Below are positions 30,187-55,084 of a DNA stretch of 64,000 nucleotides, piece after piece. The first letter of the stretch is position 1, and the number at the start of each line of letters is the position of its first letter. The DNA is taken from positions 10,011,466-10,075,465 of the forward strand of contig NC_133954.1 of NCBI RefSeq assembly GCF_031877795.1, in the 5' to 3' direction. Position numbers and translations under genes: made by a program. The stretch comes from Strix aluco (Eukaryota > Chordata > Aves > Strigiformes > Strigidae). The notes below the pieces were generated by a model, which did not search any database, was not told the origin of the DNA, and worked only from the letters and a program-made list of their open reading frames with translations.

Positions 30187-30296
30187 AGCGGGCGGCTGCT
30201 GCACAGCGCAGGGAGAGGCGGCCAGGCAGGAAACAATACTGGGTGTGCTCGTTTCTGCTTGAGCGCTCTCGCCCCGCCGCATGGGATCTCCTGGGC

Positions 30297-30309
30297 TTTC
30301 ACTTTCGTT
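30297..30309. promoter_or_regulatory. ISRE/IRF-like element
   Basis: TTTCACTTTCGTT reads on the minus strand as AACGAAAGTGAAA, fitting the GAAANNGAAA IRF/ISRE core. It lies about 1.7 kb upstream of the STAT5 CpG island. Interferon control of STAT loci is known, but use of this site is inference. Confidence 0.4.
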
Positions 30310-33300
30310 ACCAGTTAATCTTCTGCGGCCTGAAAAAACTCTGGAGGGAAATTCAGTGGGTGCAGGGTGCTGTCCTGCTGCGGCCTGGGAGAAGCCTGGG
30401 GCACCCCTGCCCGGGGCGCTGAGCACCCAGCGCCAGCCCTGGGAAGCCGGGAGAGATGGGCTCAGCTCCCCTTGCCTGAGCACCAGTGCTGGGACAGGAT
30501 TGTTCTCGGGACAGTGAATGCGCTGGTGACTGGGAATCACTTGGCAATTATGTAAGAGCACAGCCCCAAGTTCTCACGTCTCCGGTTTTTATCTGTTGCT
30601 TTGGTATTGAAGTCTTCCTCCTTCCTTCGGGAGCGCACAGCTGTGGGAGCTGGTGGGGACCGAGCCCAGGGCACAGCGCTCGGAGCCCTGAAGGCTGGAG
30701 CCACGGCGGGAACGCGGCAGGGTGCCCAGAGACCCTTGCCCAGCTGGCAAAGCCACAGCCTGCCCGGGGTGCCACAGCCTTCGGGGCTCTGCTGCCCAGG
30801 CTGACACCCCCAAAGAGCCCTTCTCCAGCTCCGGCTCCTCACCGCCTGGCCCGGCTCCACACGTCCAGGAGATAAATATCTGTGGGCCGGGCAGGCGCCA
30901 CCCCAGCACCTGCTCCCATGCAAATGCCAGGCACAAACCGCTGCTTTTCCGCTCACCACCTCCCCGCCAGCCCTGGCTACGTGCCTGGGGCAGCCCAGGA
31001 TGAACGGGACAGCCCGGGGGGACGAGTGGCTCCAGCCCGAGCAGCTCCCAGCTCCGACCAAACGCTCCGTCATACGCTTGGGAGGCATCTCGCTCGCACT
31101 GGGCTGACACATCGCCGCTGAGCCGCTGCCAGGAGAGTCCTGGCTGCCGTTCACAGCGCTCCCGCAGCGCTCCAGACCTCGCGGGGAGGTGAGCCGGGAC
31201 CCCGGCGAGCCGGGGACGGGTGCCCAGCGTGGGGCCAGCATCTCCCACGCTGTCTTTTTCCACTAAGACAAGGGAAAGGAATAGGGAAATCAGCAAAAGG
31301 CCTGCACTCCCTGCCCTCCCTGCCTTGGCTGGGGACGCTCACGCTCCAGCGAGTTGCATCACGCTGACAAACGGCTTTCACAATCCCCAGCCCACATAAA
31401 CCCATCGGCAGAGCCATCCAGGCACTGGCTGCTCCGGCCGGGAAAAATCAAGGTCACATGCAATGTCTGTGGCTGCCGGGCCCCTGGCCGGGCCCAGCGG
31501 GTCCAGGCGGATCCGGAGGGTCCCGGGGACGCGGCGCTCCCCGTGCCAGAGACCTGCACGGCCACATGTGCTCAGGAGGGCTGGAGGACGGACACAAAAC
31601 ATCCTCTGTTCCCTCTCCCCTTCCCTCCCTTCTCCCTCCCCTTTTTGGTAGGAAAGGAAAAAAAAATGGGGAAGAAATTAGTGATAGGAGAGAAAGTGGA
31701 GAGTGCTCCATGATGAGAGGGCAAATGGAATCAAATCAAACTGAGTTCCATTTCAAACAGGTCCCAAGGTGGGAATGTCACCCAAGAGAAATTCTTCCTT
31801 TCTGGAGGGAGGAAGGGAACAGGGGAACAGCAGCTGCAGCAGTAACCGCTGGAGAAGCTGCTGAGCTCTGCCCCAGCTCTGCCCCAGCTCTGCCCCCAGC
31901 ACTGTCCCAGTCCTGCCCTGGCAGCAGTGGCTGCGCTGGTGCTGGCTCCTGGGGACAAGGGGGCCACACCAAACCCTCCCAGCGACCAGCAGCCCCAGGA
32001 TCTGTCCGGGCCGTTCAGACTCTGCAGACACCAGAGGAGGTTCCTGGGCCAGTGTTGCCCCCTCTGCACTCGCTTCAGTGCCATGAGAGAGCCGGCGCTG
32101 GGGCGGTGCGTCGGCATCCAGGGGATCTAACGGGCAACACCCGCACCTCCAGGTGGATTTTCCAGCCAACGGAGCACGGCGAAGCACCTGAGCCCTCTCA
32201 CAACCCTGGCAAGCTCCCGGCACTGCTGGGTCCCTGCTCTCATCGGGACCTCTTGCACTGGTGCTCAAAAAGTCTCAAAAAGCCTCTGGGAAGGTAAACA
32301 GTGCCCAGGCTGAGCTGCGGCCAAACACGTTGTCATCTCAGATGAGCTCAACAGGATGCCGAGTGACGCTGCGCATTCAGGGGAGAGAGGGAGCATGGGG
32401 CTTCGTAATTGATTTCCTAGAAAATTGCCTCTGTGTTTGGAGCAGGAGCGTGAGGAGCGCAGGCAGAGCAGCCCTCTTCTCTAAGTGGCATCTCGAGGGT
32501 CTTAATTATTTCTCAGGAGTGGAAGCATTTATTTAGGCAGCCTCTGGAGAGGTCCCAAGGCTGCTGGCTGTTGCCCTCCCCTCCCCAAAGCCCTCCCGGC
32601 ACATTCCATATACGAGGCTCCCCCGCGTCCCTCTCAGCCGCCCCTGGGACGTGCAGGGTGCAGGGCTCGGTGCTCGGCCAAGCACAAACACACTGACCAC
32701 AACCCACCCTGCAGGGTGCAGCCTCTGCTCCATCTCCTGGAGCTTATCAGTGAGGCGGGAGGACCCCAGCCTCGGCCCGTCCCTGCTTTGTGTCCCACAC
32801 GGTCCCAGATCTGCGCAGAAAACCCCATTGTGATAATCCAGCCCAGCTAATGAAAACCAGATGAATCCCCAAATTAGCCACAGCTTCATGTTTTCCCACT
32901 CGCTTTCAGACGCAGCACGGGTGACGCTTCGGCCCCCGGCACGGCACCCTCCTGCCCGCCCAGGCAGCCTCGGGCCCCTTCTGCCCCGGCTGCAGGTGCC
33001 CACGGGCAGGGACGGTGTCACAGGCTCGGCCACGCGAGCTCAGCCCCCGGCCGCGTTTGCTCCCCGCGCTCTCTGGGGAGCGCAGCGGGCAGCAGCGCCT
33101 CGGGCAGCAGCAAAGGGCCGAGGCCGTCGCCTTCAGTCCCGCTTCCCAGGGCAGCCGTGGGCCTGCTCCCAGCCCGGCCGCCCCGCAGGAAGGTGCTGTC
33201 CTGGTGCCCAGGCACGTCCCGTCCCGATTTCCCTGACATGGGCCGTAAATCCTCCTCCGGGGACAAGGGGGTGCACCCAGCGCTGCCAAAGCCGGGGGGC

Positions 33301-33749
33301 CCTGGGCAGAGGGACCGGCCCACCCATGTCACCGTGGCCCTGCCATCCCTCGAGACCCCAGCGTGACGCAGAGGGGTTGGCCTGGAGCCGGCCGGGCTAT
33401 TTCTGCTGCGGCCGGGGGATGCGAAGGGACGTCCCCTCGGAGAGCCAGCCCGGACGGCCCCGTGCGGCTCTGACCCCCCGGGAGGGAGAAGATGCGAAAC
33501 CCTGGGGAGGGAGGAGGCAGGCGGCTGGCCGAGGGACGGAGCGGGCAGCAGGGACCCTGCCAGGGCCCAGCCAGCCTGCGGGCGACGACGACTCAGGGCT
33601 GACGGGCAGGGGAAAGCAGCGGGCGTCCGGGAAGCTCGTCACCGTTGGAAGCTCGTCACCGGCGCAGGCTCAGTCCCACGGTGCTGCGTGACAGTGGGAG
33701 GGGAGGACCCGCTCCAGCAAAAACCTGGGAAATGGCATTTTGTCCAAGG

Positions 33750-33759
33750 GGGAATTTCC
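33750..33759. promoter_or_regulatory. consensus NF-kappaB site (GGGAATTTCC)
   Basis: A perfect match to the classical p50/p65 decamer, in an AT-richer patch (about 33720-33780) of the STAT5-STAT3 intergenic region. One decamer by chance is quite possible, so its function is inference. Confidence 0.4.
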
Positions 33760-36037
33760 ACAGGAAACCTTTGCTTCCAGCCACTTGGATATGGCTGGGA
33801 ACAACCCCAGCAGACGCTCGGTCTCGGCAGCCAACAAGCGTTATTGCCTGGGCAAAGGCTCTTTGTTCCCTCACATCATTCATCCAGCTCAGAAAAAACA
33901 CCGAGGTTTCTGTCAGCTGAAAACCGCGGGTCAGCAACATCCAGGCTGGGTCTGTGGTGGGAACCGGAGCCCCCCATCAGCCCGGCGAGCGCCGCTGCAC
34001 CCCGGGGGGGCACATGGGGCCTGGCCAGCAGCCAGGGCCCAGCCGGGACCGAGGGCACAAGCATCCTGTGCCCACCCCAGGGCTGGGGGGCAGCAGGAGT
34101 GGGGGCACCGGGGCAGCACTTGGCCCCCCACCCCATGGCGCTGCAGCCGCGCATCCCTGCACTCGCCGGAGCGCTCCCCTCGGCAGAGTCCAGGTTGCCA
34201 CAGTAACCGCTCGGTCCCAGCCGGCTCCTGCCATAAACACGCGCCGCGGGTCAGCCCAGTTCAGCAGCGGCTGCACCGGGACCAGGACCGCAAGGCACCG
34301 TGGCCGCCCCACTGGGACCGAGGCCCCACAGCGCGTCCGCAGATGGAGCAGGACGCGGGCACGGCGCAGCGCGGCACAGCCGAGCACGGGCGGGGGTCCG
34401 GCTGGGCGGCAGGAACAGGAACTGGCAGCTGGGGCCAAGGAGGAAGCAGGAGCAGAGGGAAAGCAGGAACCCAAAAGCAAGAGCAGCCCCGAACGCCCCC
34501 AGGCTGGAGCTGGAAGAGATGGCGACTGGGCGGCAAAGCGGGGAAGGCCGGTCGCTCCATCCCGACTGGCAGCGGGGCGAGGTGGGGCCTGGGGGCTGTC
34601 ATGGGGCTCTGCCTTTGTGGTCCGGAACCCGCGGTCTGAGCGGGCACCCAGCTCTGGGGGTGGCGGGGGGGGGCAGCTCGCAGTCCCCATGCTGGGGGCT
34701 TTCCAGCAGAGCTGCTGTGCCTGGACGAAGGCAGAGGGATGCTGAGGGATGCTGAGGGTCCCACCCCTGGGCTAATTCCCAGGCCCCGTGCTGATGGACA
34801 CCAAGGAAACTGCGTCTCTGGAAGGAAAATGGGGCAACAAACCCCCCTGAGGAGCCCCGCTGCAGCGGGCTGGCAGCCCGGAGCGTGCAGGGCTCGGAAA
34901 CCAATTTTGGTTGAATCCCACCAGCCTCCTGCGCAGCCGAGCCTGGGCGCAGCGCGAGTCTGTGGGGACGGTGAGGAGCTGCGGCGGGTCCGGCCCAGGG
35001 CCCTTCGCCCCGCGTGGGGGCGAGGCGAGCCCGTGGCACTGGTGCCAGCACAGCCAAGTGAGCTGGGACAGGACCCGTGCAGGAAAACAGGCAGGTTGTG
35101 TCCCCCCGGCATGGCAGCCGCTGGGGGGCTGGCAGATGGCGGCACTTGGGGGCCGTGCTGGAGCTCCGGGTCCGACCTCCGCCACACCTGGCAGCGGGCG
35201 CTGCCGCCGAGACCTTGCTTGGCTCAGCTCTGCTGCGTATTAAAGTTTGAGAGTGATGCAATATTTGACTGTTGTTTTACGAGCGTTGGGAGGCAGGGAT
35301 GGTGCTTGGCTTGGGCAGTGATGGCTTGTGCTCTGCAGCTCAGCTCAAAGCTGCCCTCGACGAGGGCGTGACGAGGAGGAGGCTCAGACAGGTTTGGAGC
35401 GGAGCATCCCGCCGCCCGCTCCCTGTTCCACCTCACGACTGGACAGAGGCAGGACGAAGGAGGGGACCACACGCGTCTCCCCGGCTGCTGGGCCCGCGCT
35501 TCTGCTGCGCAATCTGAACCCGCCGTGGTCTGAAACGTGAGTGGCGGCTGCGATGGGCCGCGTGGGAGCCGCCGCGCTGCTGAGCTCGGGGCACGGCCGC
35601 CCCGCGCAGAGCCAGGGGAGCGGGGGGCTGGAACCTGCCGGGGCGGCTGAGCGGGAGGCTGGTGGTTTCCCCGCCTCGTTGGAGCTGCCGGGGTCATTGC
35701 GACAGCAGTCAGGGTGGGGGGTGCTCGGCGCAGCCACCCAGCCCTGGCTGCGGCCCCGCGTAGCCCCGTGCTCTCCCCACGGGACACCTCTGCCCCTCGG
35801 GCACCCCCCGGCATGGCCACAGTCCCACCGGTGGGCACTGCTACGGGGCACAGCCTGAACCGCGCAGCCAACACCGGCTCCCCGCAGAGCAGCTCAGTGC
35901 TGTGGGACTCCAGAGCCGCGTCCCTGCGGGGGGATCCTGCGCCCCTGGCAGGTCCCCGGCCGAGCCTGGGGGGTGTCTGCCTCCCACCCCCCCTTGCAGT
36001 CGCTTGGCCCCGGGGGCTGTAATCGCAGCTGTGCTGC

Positions 36038-36066
36038 GGCCTCTCTAATCCCTGTCTGTGGGTTTA
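36038..36066. other. element B of an inverted pair (matches 23235-23262)
   Basis: GGCCTCTCTAATC (36038-36050) and TCTGTGGGTTTA (36055-36066) are the reverse complements of the two blocks of element A, in matching order with nearly the same spacing. It lies between STAT5 and STAT3. Confidence 0.6.
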
Positions 36067-37391
36067 TCCCCAAGGAACCGTCGATATGGCACAGGCGGGA
36101 CCCCGGGGCTCGGCCAGGCGGGCCCCCCAGGAGCCGGCAGCTCCCCCCATGCCGCCTGCTCTGGGGTCCTGCAGCGTGGGGCCGCCCCACACCCCTCCCG
36201 CAGGCGGCTGCGACCCAAGCGGCTTATCTGCACGTGGAAGCCCCTAATCCGATGGCAGGTTTGGCTCAGACACCGTCCCCGCTGCGTGGCGGGGGGGCGG
36301 CCACGGCCCCGGGAAGGAGCAGAGCCACCCCCTGACCTCCTTTCGGAGCCACAAACAGCCCCTGCTGCAGCACCCAGCCCGGGGAGAAACAGGGGGGCCC
36401 AGCCCCACGCAAACCGCAGCCCCCCAGGGAAGGCCTGGGGGGGGGGGGGATGACACAGGGTGGTGCCCCAGCTGCCCCCTGGTACCGCCAGGGTCCAGCC
36501 AGCCCCGCTGGCCCAGGGACCTTCCCCAGACACTTTGTCCTGCAGCAAATCCAGCCGCAGCACTCGCCCCCCGTCCTGCCAACGGGATCATTCACAGCCC
36601 CTGAGATCAGATCCGGGGCCAACAAACCCCTTTACTCAGGGGCTGGGTCCCCCCGGCTAAACCCAGGGAGTGGGGCAGGTTCCAACAGGGATGGAGGGGG
36701 GCGTGGGGGGGGCAGGGAGATAAGAAACCACCTATCAGCAGGAGTCGGGGGAGAGGATGCTGCGATCCTGACAGCAAAGGGTTGTGGCAACCCCCGGGTT
36801 TGCATATTGGTAAGAAAATTGCTTGTTCTGGGGTTTTCCAGCTCATCCTGCAGCTGGGAGAGGGGAGCTGGGAAGGGGCACAGAAGGAGAGGGGGGTCCC
36901 TGGGGCTGGGCCATGCTCCCCTGTGAGCCACCCACCCCTGCACCCCAGGGTGCTCGATCCCAGGCCTTGCCTGGGGTGCAAGAGAGGGTTTACCAGCTCG
37001 GGGCAGAGCCCGGTGTTGCTTTGACGGTGAAATGGAGGGTCCAGGGCAGGGTGGGGGGGCTGGTTCCAGCGCAGGGACACACAACGACCTCAGCCCTTGG
37101 CTGGAACGCGAGCAGGAGGCTCGGGGTGGAGGGAGAGCAGGGGAGGCTTCAGGGCCACGTCGAGCGCCCCGAGGTAGCCCAGCAGTGGGGGATTTACTGA
37201 GCATGACCTGCATGAAAATCCCCCGGCTAATCCCGCTCGGGCAGGGCAATAATCTCTTGCTCTCGGCCTCGTCAGAGCCCAAACCCTGCCCTGATCCTGC
37301 TGCTCCACAATGGTGCAGAGGTCCACGGGTGGCAAGTGCTGAGGGTGGGGATCCCGCAGGAGCCTACGGGCAGCACCTCCCTGGGGAGATG

Positions 37392-37507
37392 CACACACAC
37401 AGACACACACACACACAGACACACACACACACAGACACACACACACACAGACACACACACACACAGACACACACACACACAGACACACACACACAGACAC
37501 ACACACC
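37392..37507. repeat. interrupted (CA)n microsatellite with 16-bp higher-order unit
   Basis: Repeats of cagacacacacacaca give a clean 16-bp period over about 115 bp, about 500 bp beyond the STAT3 poly(A) signal. Confidence 0.95.
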
Positions 37508-38033
37508 TCATCCTGCAGAGCCTGGGCCCGGCCACCCTCACCCGTCCCCACCAGGACAGGACAGGCCCAGGCTGCAGCCCCGTCCCGCTGGCAGCCCCCC
37601 CCACGCCCAGCGCAGGGCCCCGACCCCGGGGAACGTCACCCCCAGCCCCCGGGGAGCGGCACAGGGCTCCGGGCGCAGCCGCGTCCTCCCACGCTGGCGC
37701 AGGAGTTTCCTTGACGCAAGCGGAGGAGAGACCCGGGCGCTGCTCCGGGGGCAGAGAGACACCAGCCCCGGCTGCGGGGCGGCGATACCCCCGCAGCCCC
37801 CCCGCAGGGCCCTGCCCGCGGCGATAAGGCCCACGCGTGCGGGGCAGCGGCGCAGCCCAGGTGCAGGCACCCCACGGCGGGGGGGGGACGGGGGGGTTCG
37901 CACCGAGCAAACCGCAGCCCCGGCTCAGGGCCGGCGTTTCGCTGACGGAGGCCCCAGTTCCCGGAGCGGGGCCAGGCGGGCGCTGCCTGCAGACAGCTGA
38001 ACTCACAGCCCCAGAGCACCTCGCTTCAGAGCC

Positions 38034-38039
38034 TTTATT
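38034..38039 (-). terminator. STAT3 poly(A) signal (AATAAA)
   Basis: A canonical AATAAA on the minus strand in the context CTCCAAAATAAAGGCTC, following an AU-rich stretch. It is the first canonical signal after the STAT3 stop codon on this strand that I found. Confidence 0.75.
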
Positions 38040-38600
38040 TTGGAGAAGGTTAAAGCCTGTAGATACAGCAATAAAATATACAAAAAAATAAAATTTTTTA
38101 CAGTATTGAATGCTGCCCAGGGCTACAGCGACTGCAGCTGGAGGCAGCTACACAGGAGCGTGGGGCAAGCGGCCCTCGGCCCCTCTGAGCACCTCCCAGC
38201 TTCCAAGGGCATTCCTGCCCCCCCTCCTGCCCACAGCCAGCCAGGGGGGCCGGCCCAGACCCCACAGCCCCCCCCCTTCTCCTGGGGACCCGAGCCCCTG
38301 CCCACGGGCTGCGACGGTGACAGTGCAGCCCAGGGCTGGGGGGACACCCCACGCTCGTTACCGGGCAGAACGGCCAGAGCCCCGTGCCGCGTCCAGCCTG
38401 TGCCCCAGCAGTCGCTGGTGCAGACGATGGAGGGTTTTTCCTCACCCAGGGCCAAACCAAGACCCGTCACAGACCTGCCAGGCCCGGGGCTGGTGCCCAG
38501 TGAGACGTTTCTTTGCTGGTGTTACCCACAGCCCCCGCACCCCGGGCCTGGCCGAGCACAGCACAACCCTCCTACCACAGACCCAGTAACACCAGATGCT

Positions 38601-38627
38601 GGGGGGGGGGGGGGGGGGGGGGGGGGG
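38601..38627. repeat. 27-nt G/C homopolymer in the STAT3 3' UTR
   Basis: An uninterrupted run of 27 G on the plus strand, read as a C-tract in the STAT3 mRNA. Runs this long are unstable in replication, and the exact length may be an assembly estimate. Confidence 0.9.
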
Positions 38628-39923
38628 CAGCTCTCCCACTGCCTCTCCCTCCCCTTCCTTGCTCGTTGGTGTCTGCACGCCCACTGCAGGAAAAGGGCAG
38701 GAGGGCTCCCCCCTCTCGGAAAATACAGAACCACAACCAACCCCCCGGCAAGGAGACCTGCCCTCCACAACACCCACAGCTCTGCCCAGCACCGGCCAAC
38801 AGTGGATTCCTCTCCCTGCACCATCCTGCTCCCTCCAGCTCTGGCCACCTCCTGCCTTAACAGCGACAGTCAACCTCCAGCAGAACCACCCTGCCGAGGA
38901 GCTGCACACCCACTGCCTGGGCCATCACAAGCCACACCAGAGGGAAAGGGCCAGGCCAGACCCCCCACTGCAGGTCACGCTGGATCCAGCAGCCCCCCAT
39001 CCTCCCCCCCACATCCAGCGGGCCCAACCCTGCACAGCGAGGGCACCAGCCCGGCCCCAGGGCGAGCCACGGCTGGGGCAGCCTCTGGTTATAGCCAGGG
39101 CCCAAAACCGAGCCAAGGTGCAAGGGCCGCACGCTCACAAGCACGAGCTGGCGTTGGGACACATCACTGCCCTGCCCCAGGGCGGCCTTTGCACCGAGGG
39201 GAAGTCAGTGGTCCCAGCAGGAGCCCTGGGGCTGCTGGAGCCAGCCCCAGCTCTGTGCCCGCAGCAGGAAGTTGGTGGCAAGCGCAGGCGGCCACTGAAA
39301 CTCCCAGCTCCCCGCAGAGCCCAGGCCGAGCCCAGGCCCAGCCCAGCCCTCGCGGGGCCCGTCCGCCTCCCAGCTCTGGCCATGAGCTGATCCCTGCGGC
39401 CAGAGGTGCAGAGAGGAGAGACCCCGTGAGCTCCGGGGGGGCTGCTGGGGCAGGAGCAGCGCAGACCCCCCCTCGCCCAGCGCATCAGGTGGCCCGTGGA
39501 GGCCAGGGGTGGCCGATCCCCTCAGGCGCCCGGAGGATCGTCCCGGGCTTTGCGACTCTGGCAGTCAGGAAAGCAGCTTTCAACAGCGGGCAGCACGACC
39601 GGGCTGCAGAAGCGTTTGTAAAAACTGAGGCTGCAATCGGAGGCTAATAGGCACTTGAATGAGCAAAACAATAATAAAAAACTGTTATGGAAGGAAATAG
39701 AAAAAGGTTCATCCCCCCTCCCCCCGAGAGATGAACGGCACCGCCCTGGGGACGGGGGTGGTCGTTTGGGTCAAACAAGGAATCGGTGGCGAGGAGCCCG
39801 GCCCCCAGCTCCTCCCGAGGAAGGGCCCCGCACAGCCGTGGCCGAGCAGGGTGAGCCTGGGGGAGCTCCTCGGAGGCGGGGGAGCCCGAGTCCTGGGGGC
39901 CCCGCGAGCGCCGGCAGAGCACC

Positions 39924-54514
<14,591 letters not shown>

Positions 54515-54884
54515 CGGCGGTCCCGGGCGGGGCGGGGCAGCGGCTCCCGGTGCCGGCGACGATCGCGTCCGGACCCTGCCCGAGTGACGAGAAACCTGCT
54601 GCCCGCCCGGCCCCGCCCCCCGCCGCGTCACGCCCGGCGCGGCCAATGGCGACGCGGCGTTGCCGCCGCCCCGCGAGGGACGGGGCCCTGGCGGCCAATC
54701 GGCGCGGCCTGCGCGCGGCTCGCGGCGGCGGGGGGGCTGCCCCAGCCCGTCTGTTCCCGGACGGCGCCGCCTCCCGCCGCGGGGCGGCGCTGGGGAGGGG
54801 GCGGTGCGGGGCGGCGCGGCGGGGGGGGCGGCGGCTGCCGGGAACGGCCGTGCGGGAAACCCGGCTGAGTTCCGGGCAGCGCCG

Positions 54885-54892
54885 TGACGTCA
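54885..54892. promoter_or_regulatory. CRE (TGACGTCA) in the STAT3 promoter
   Basis: A perfect 8-bp cAMP-response element palindrome lies six bases beyond a STAT-like half-matched TTCCGGGCA, within the CpG island directly upstream of the inferred STAT3 start. Confidence 0.75.
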
Positions 54893-55084
54893 CCGCGCGG
54901 CCGCGGCCGCCGCCACCGCGTCTTAAAGGGGCAGCGCCGCCCCCGGCGGGCCCCGAGCTCGGCAGCGCCCCCGCGTGGGGCGGCGGGACCCGGCCCCGCG
55001 TGTCCGTGTCTGTGTGTGTGGGTCTCCCCTGGGCCACCCCGCGCCCCCCGCGGCCCGGCCGGCGCCATGGACAGGCCGCACGCT

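Larger units (their letters stand above)
28621..38014. other. intergenic region between STAT5 promoter and STAT3 3' end
   Basis: In this 9.4 kb stretch I recognise no protein-coding exon, tRNA or transposon. In mammals STAT5A and STAT5B sit beside STAT3 here, and no second STAT5 copy is detectable. Visible items are a 17-bp tandem repeat (30136-30186), an ISRE/IRF-like element (30297-30309), a TTCCTAGAA STAT-type site (32414-32422), a perfect NF-kappaB decamer (33750-33759), an AT-rich block (about 35235-35285), the second member of an inverted element pair (36038-36066), and an interrupted CA microsatellite (37392-37507). Confidence 0.55.
38015..39923 (-). other. STAT3: STAT3 3' UTR
   Basis: The region extends from the STAT3 stop codon (39924) to just past AATAAA at 38034-38039, about 1.9 kb, similar to the roughly 2.3 kb mammalian 3' UTR. 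The distal end is AU-rich (38040-38110). A 27-nt homopolymer, G on the plus strand and C in the mRNA, lies at 38601-38627. Confidence 0.75.

Noticed and set aside
37392-37507. Regular repeat array resembling a CRISPR array
   Set aside because: It is an interrupted CA microsatellite with a 16-bp period and no unique spacers, and the genome is vertebrate. The same applies to 57494-57653.
28621-38014. Possible HCRT, KCNH4 or second STAT5 gene in the intergenic region
   Set aside because: No frame shows the orexin signature, a channel pore motif, or any STAT SH2/DNA-binding segment.
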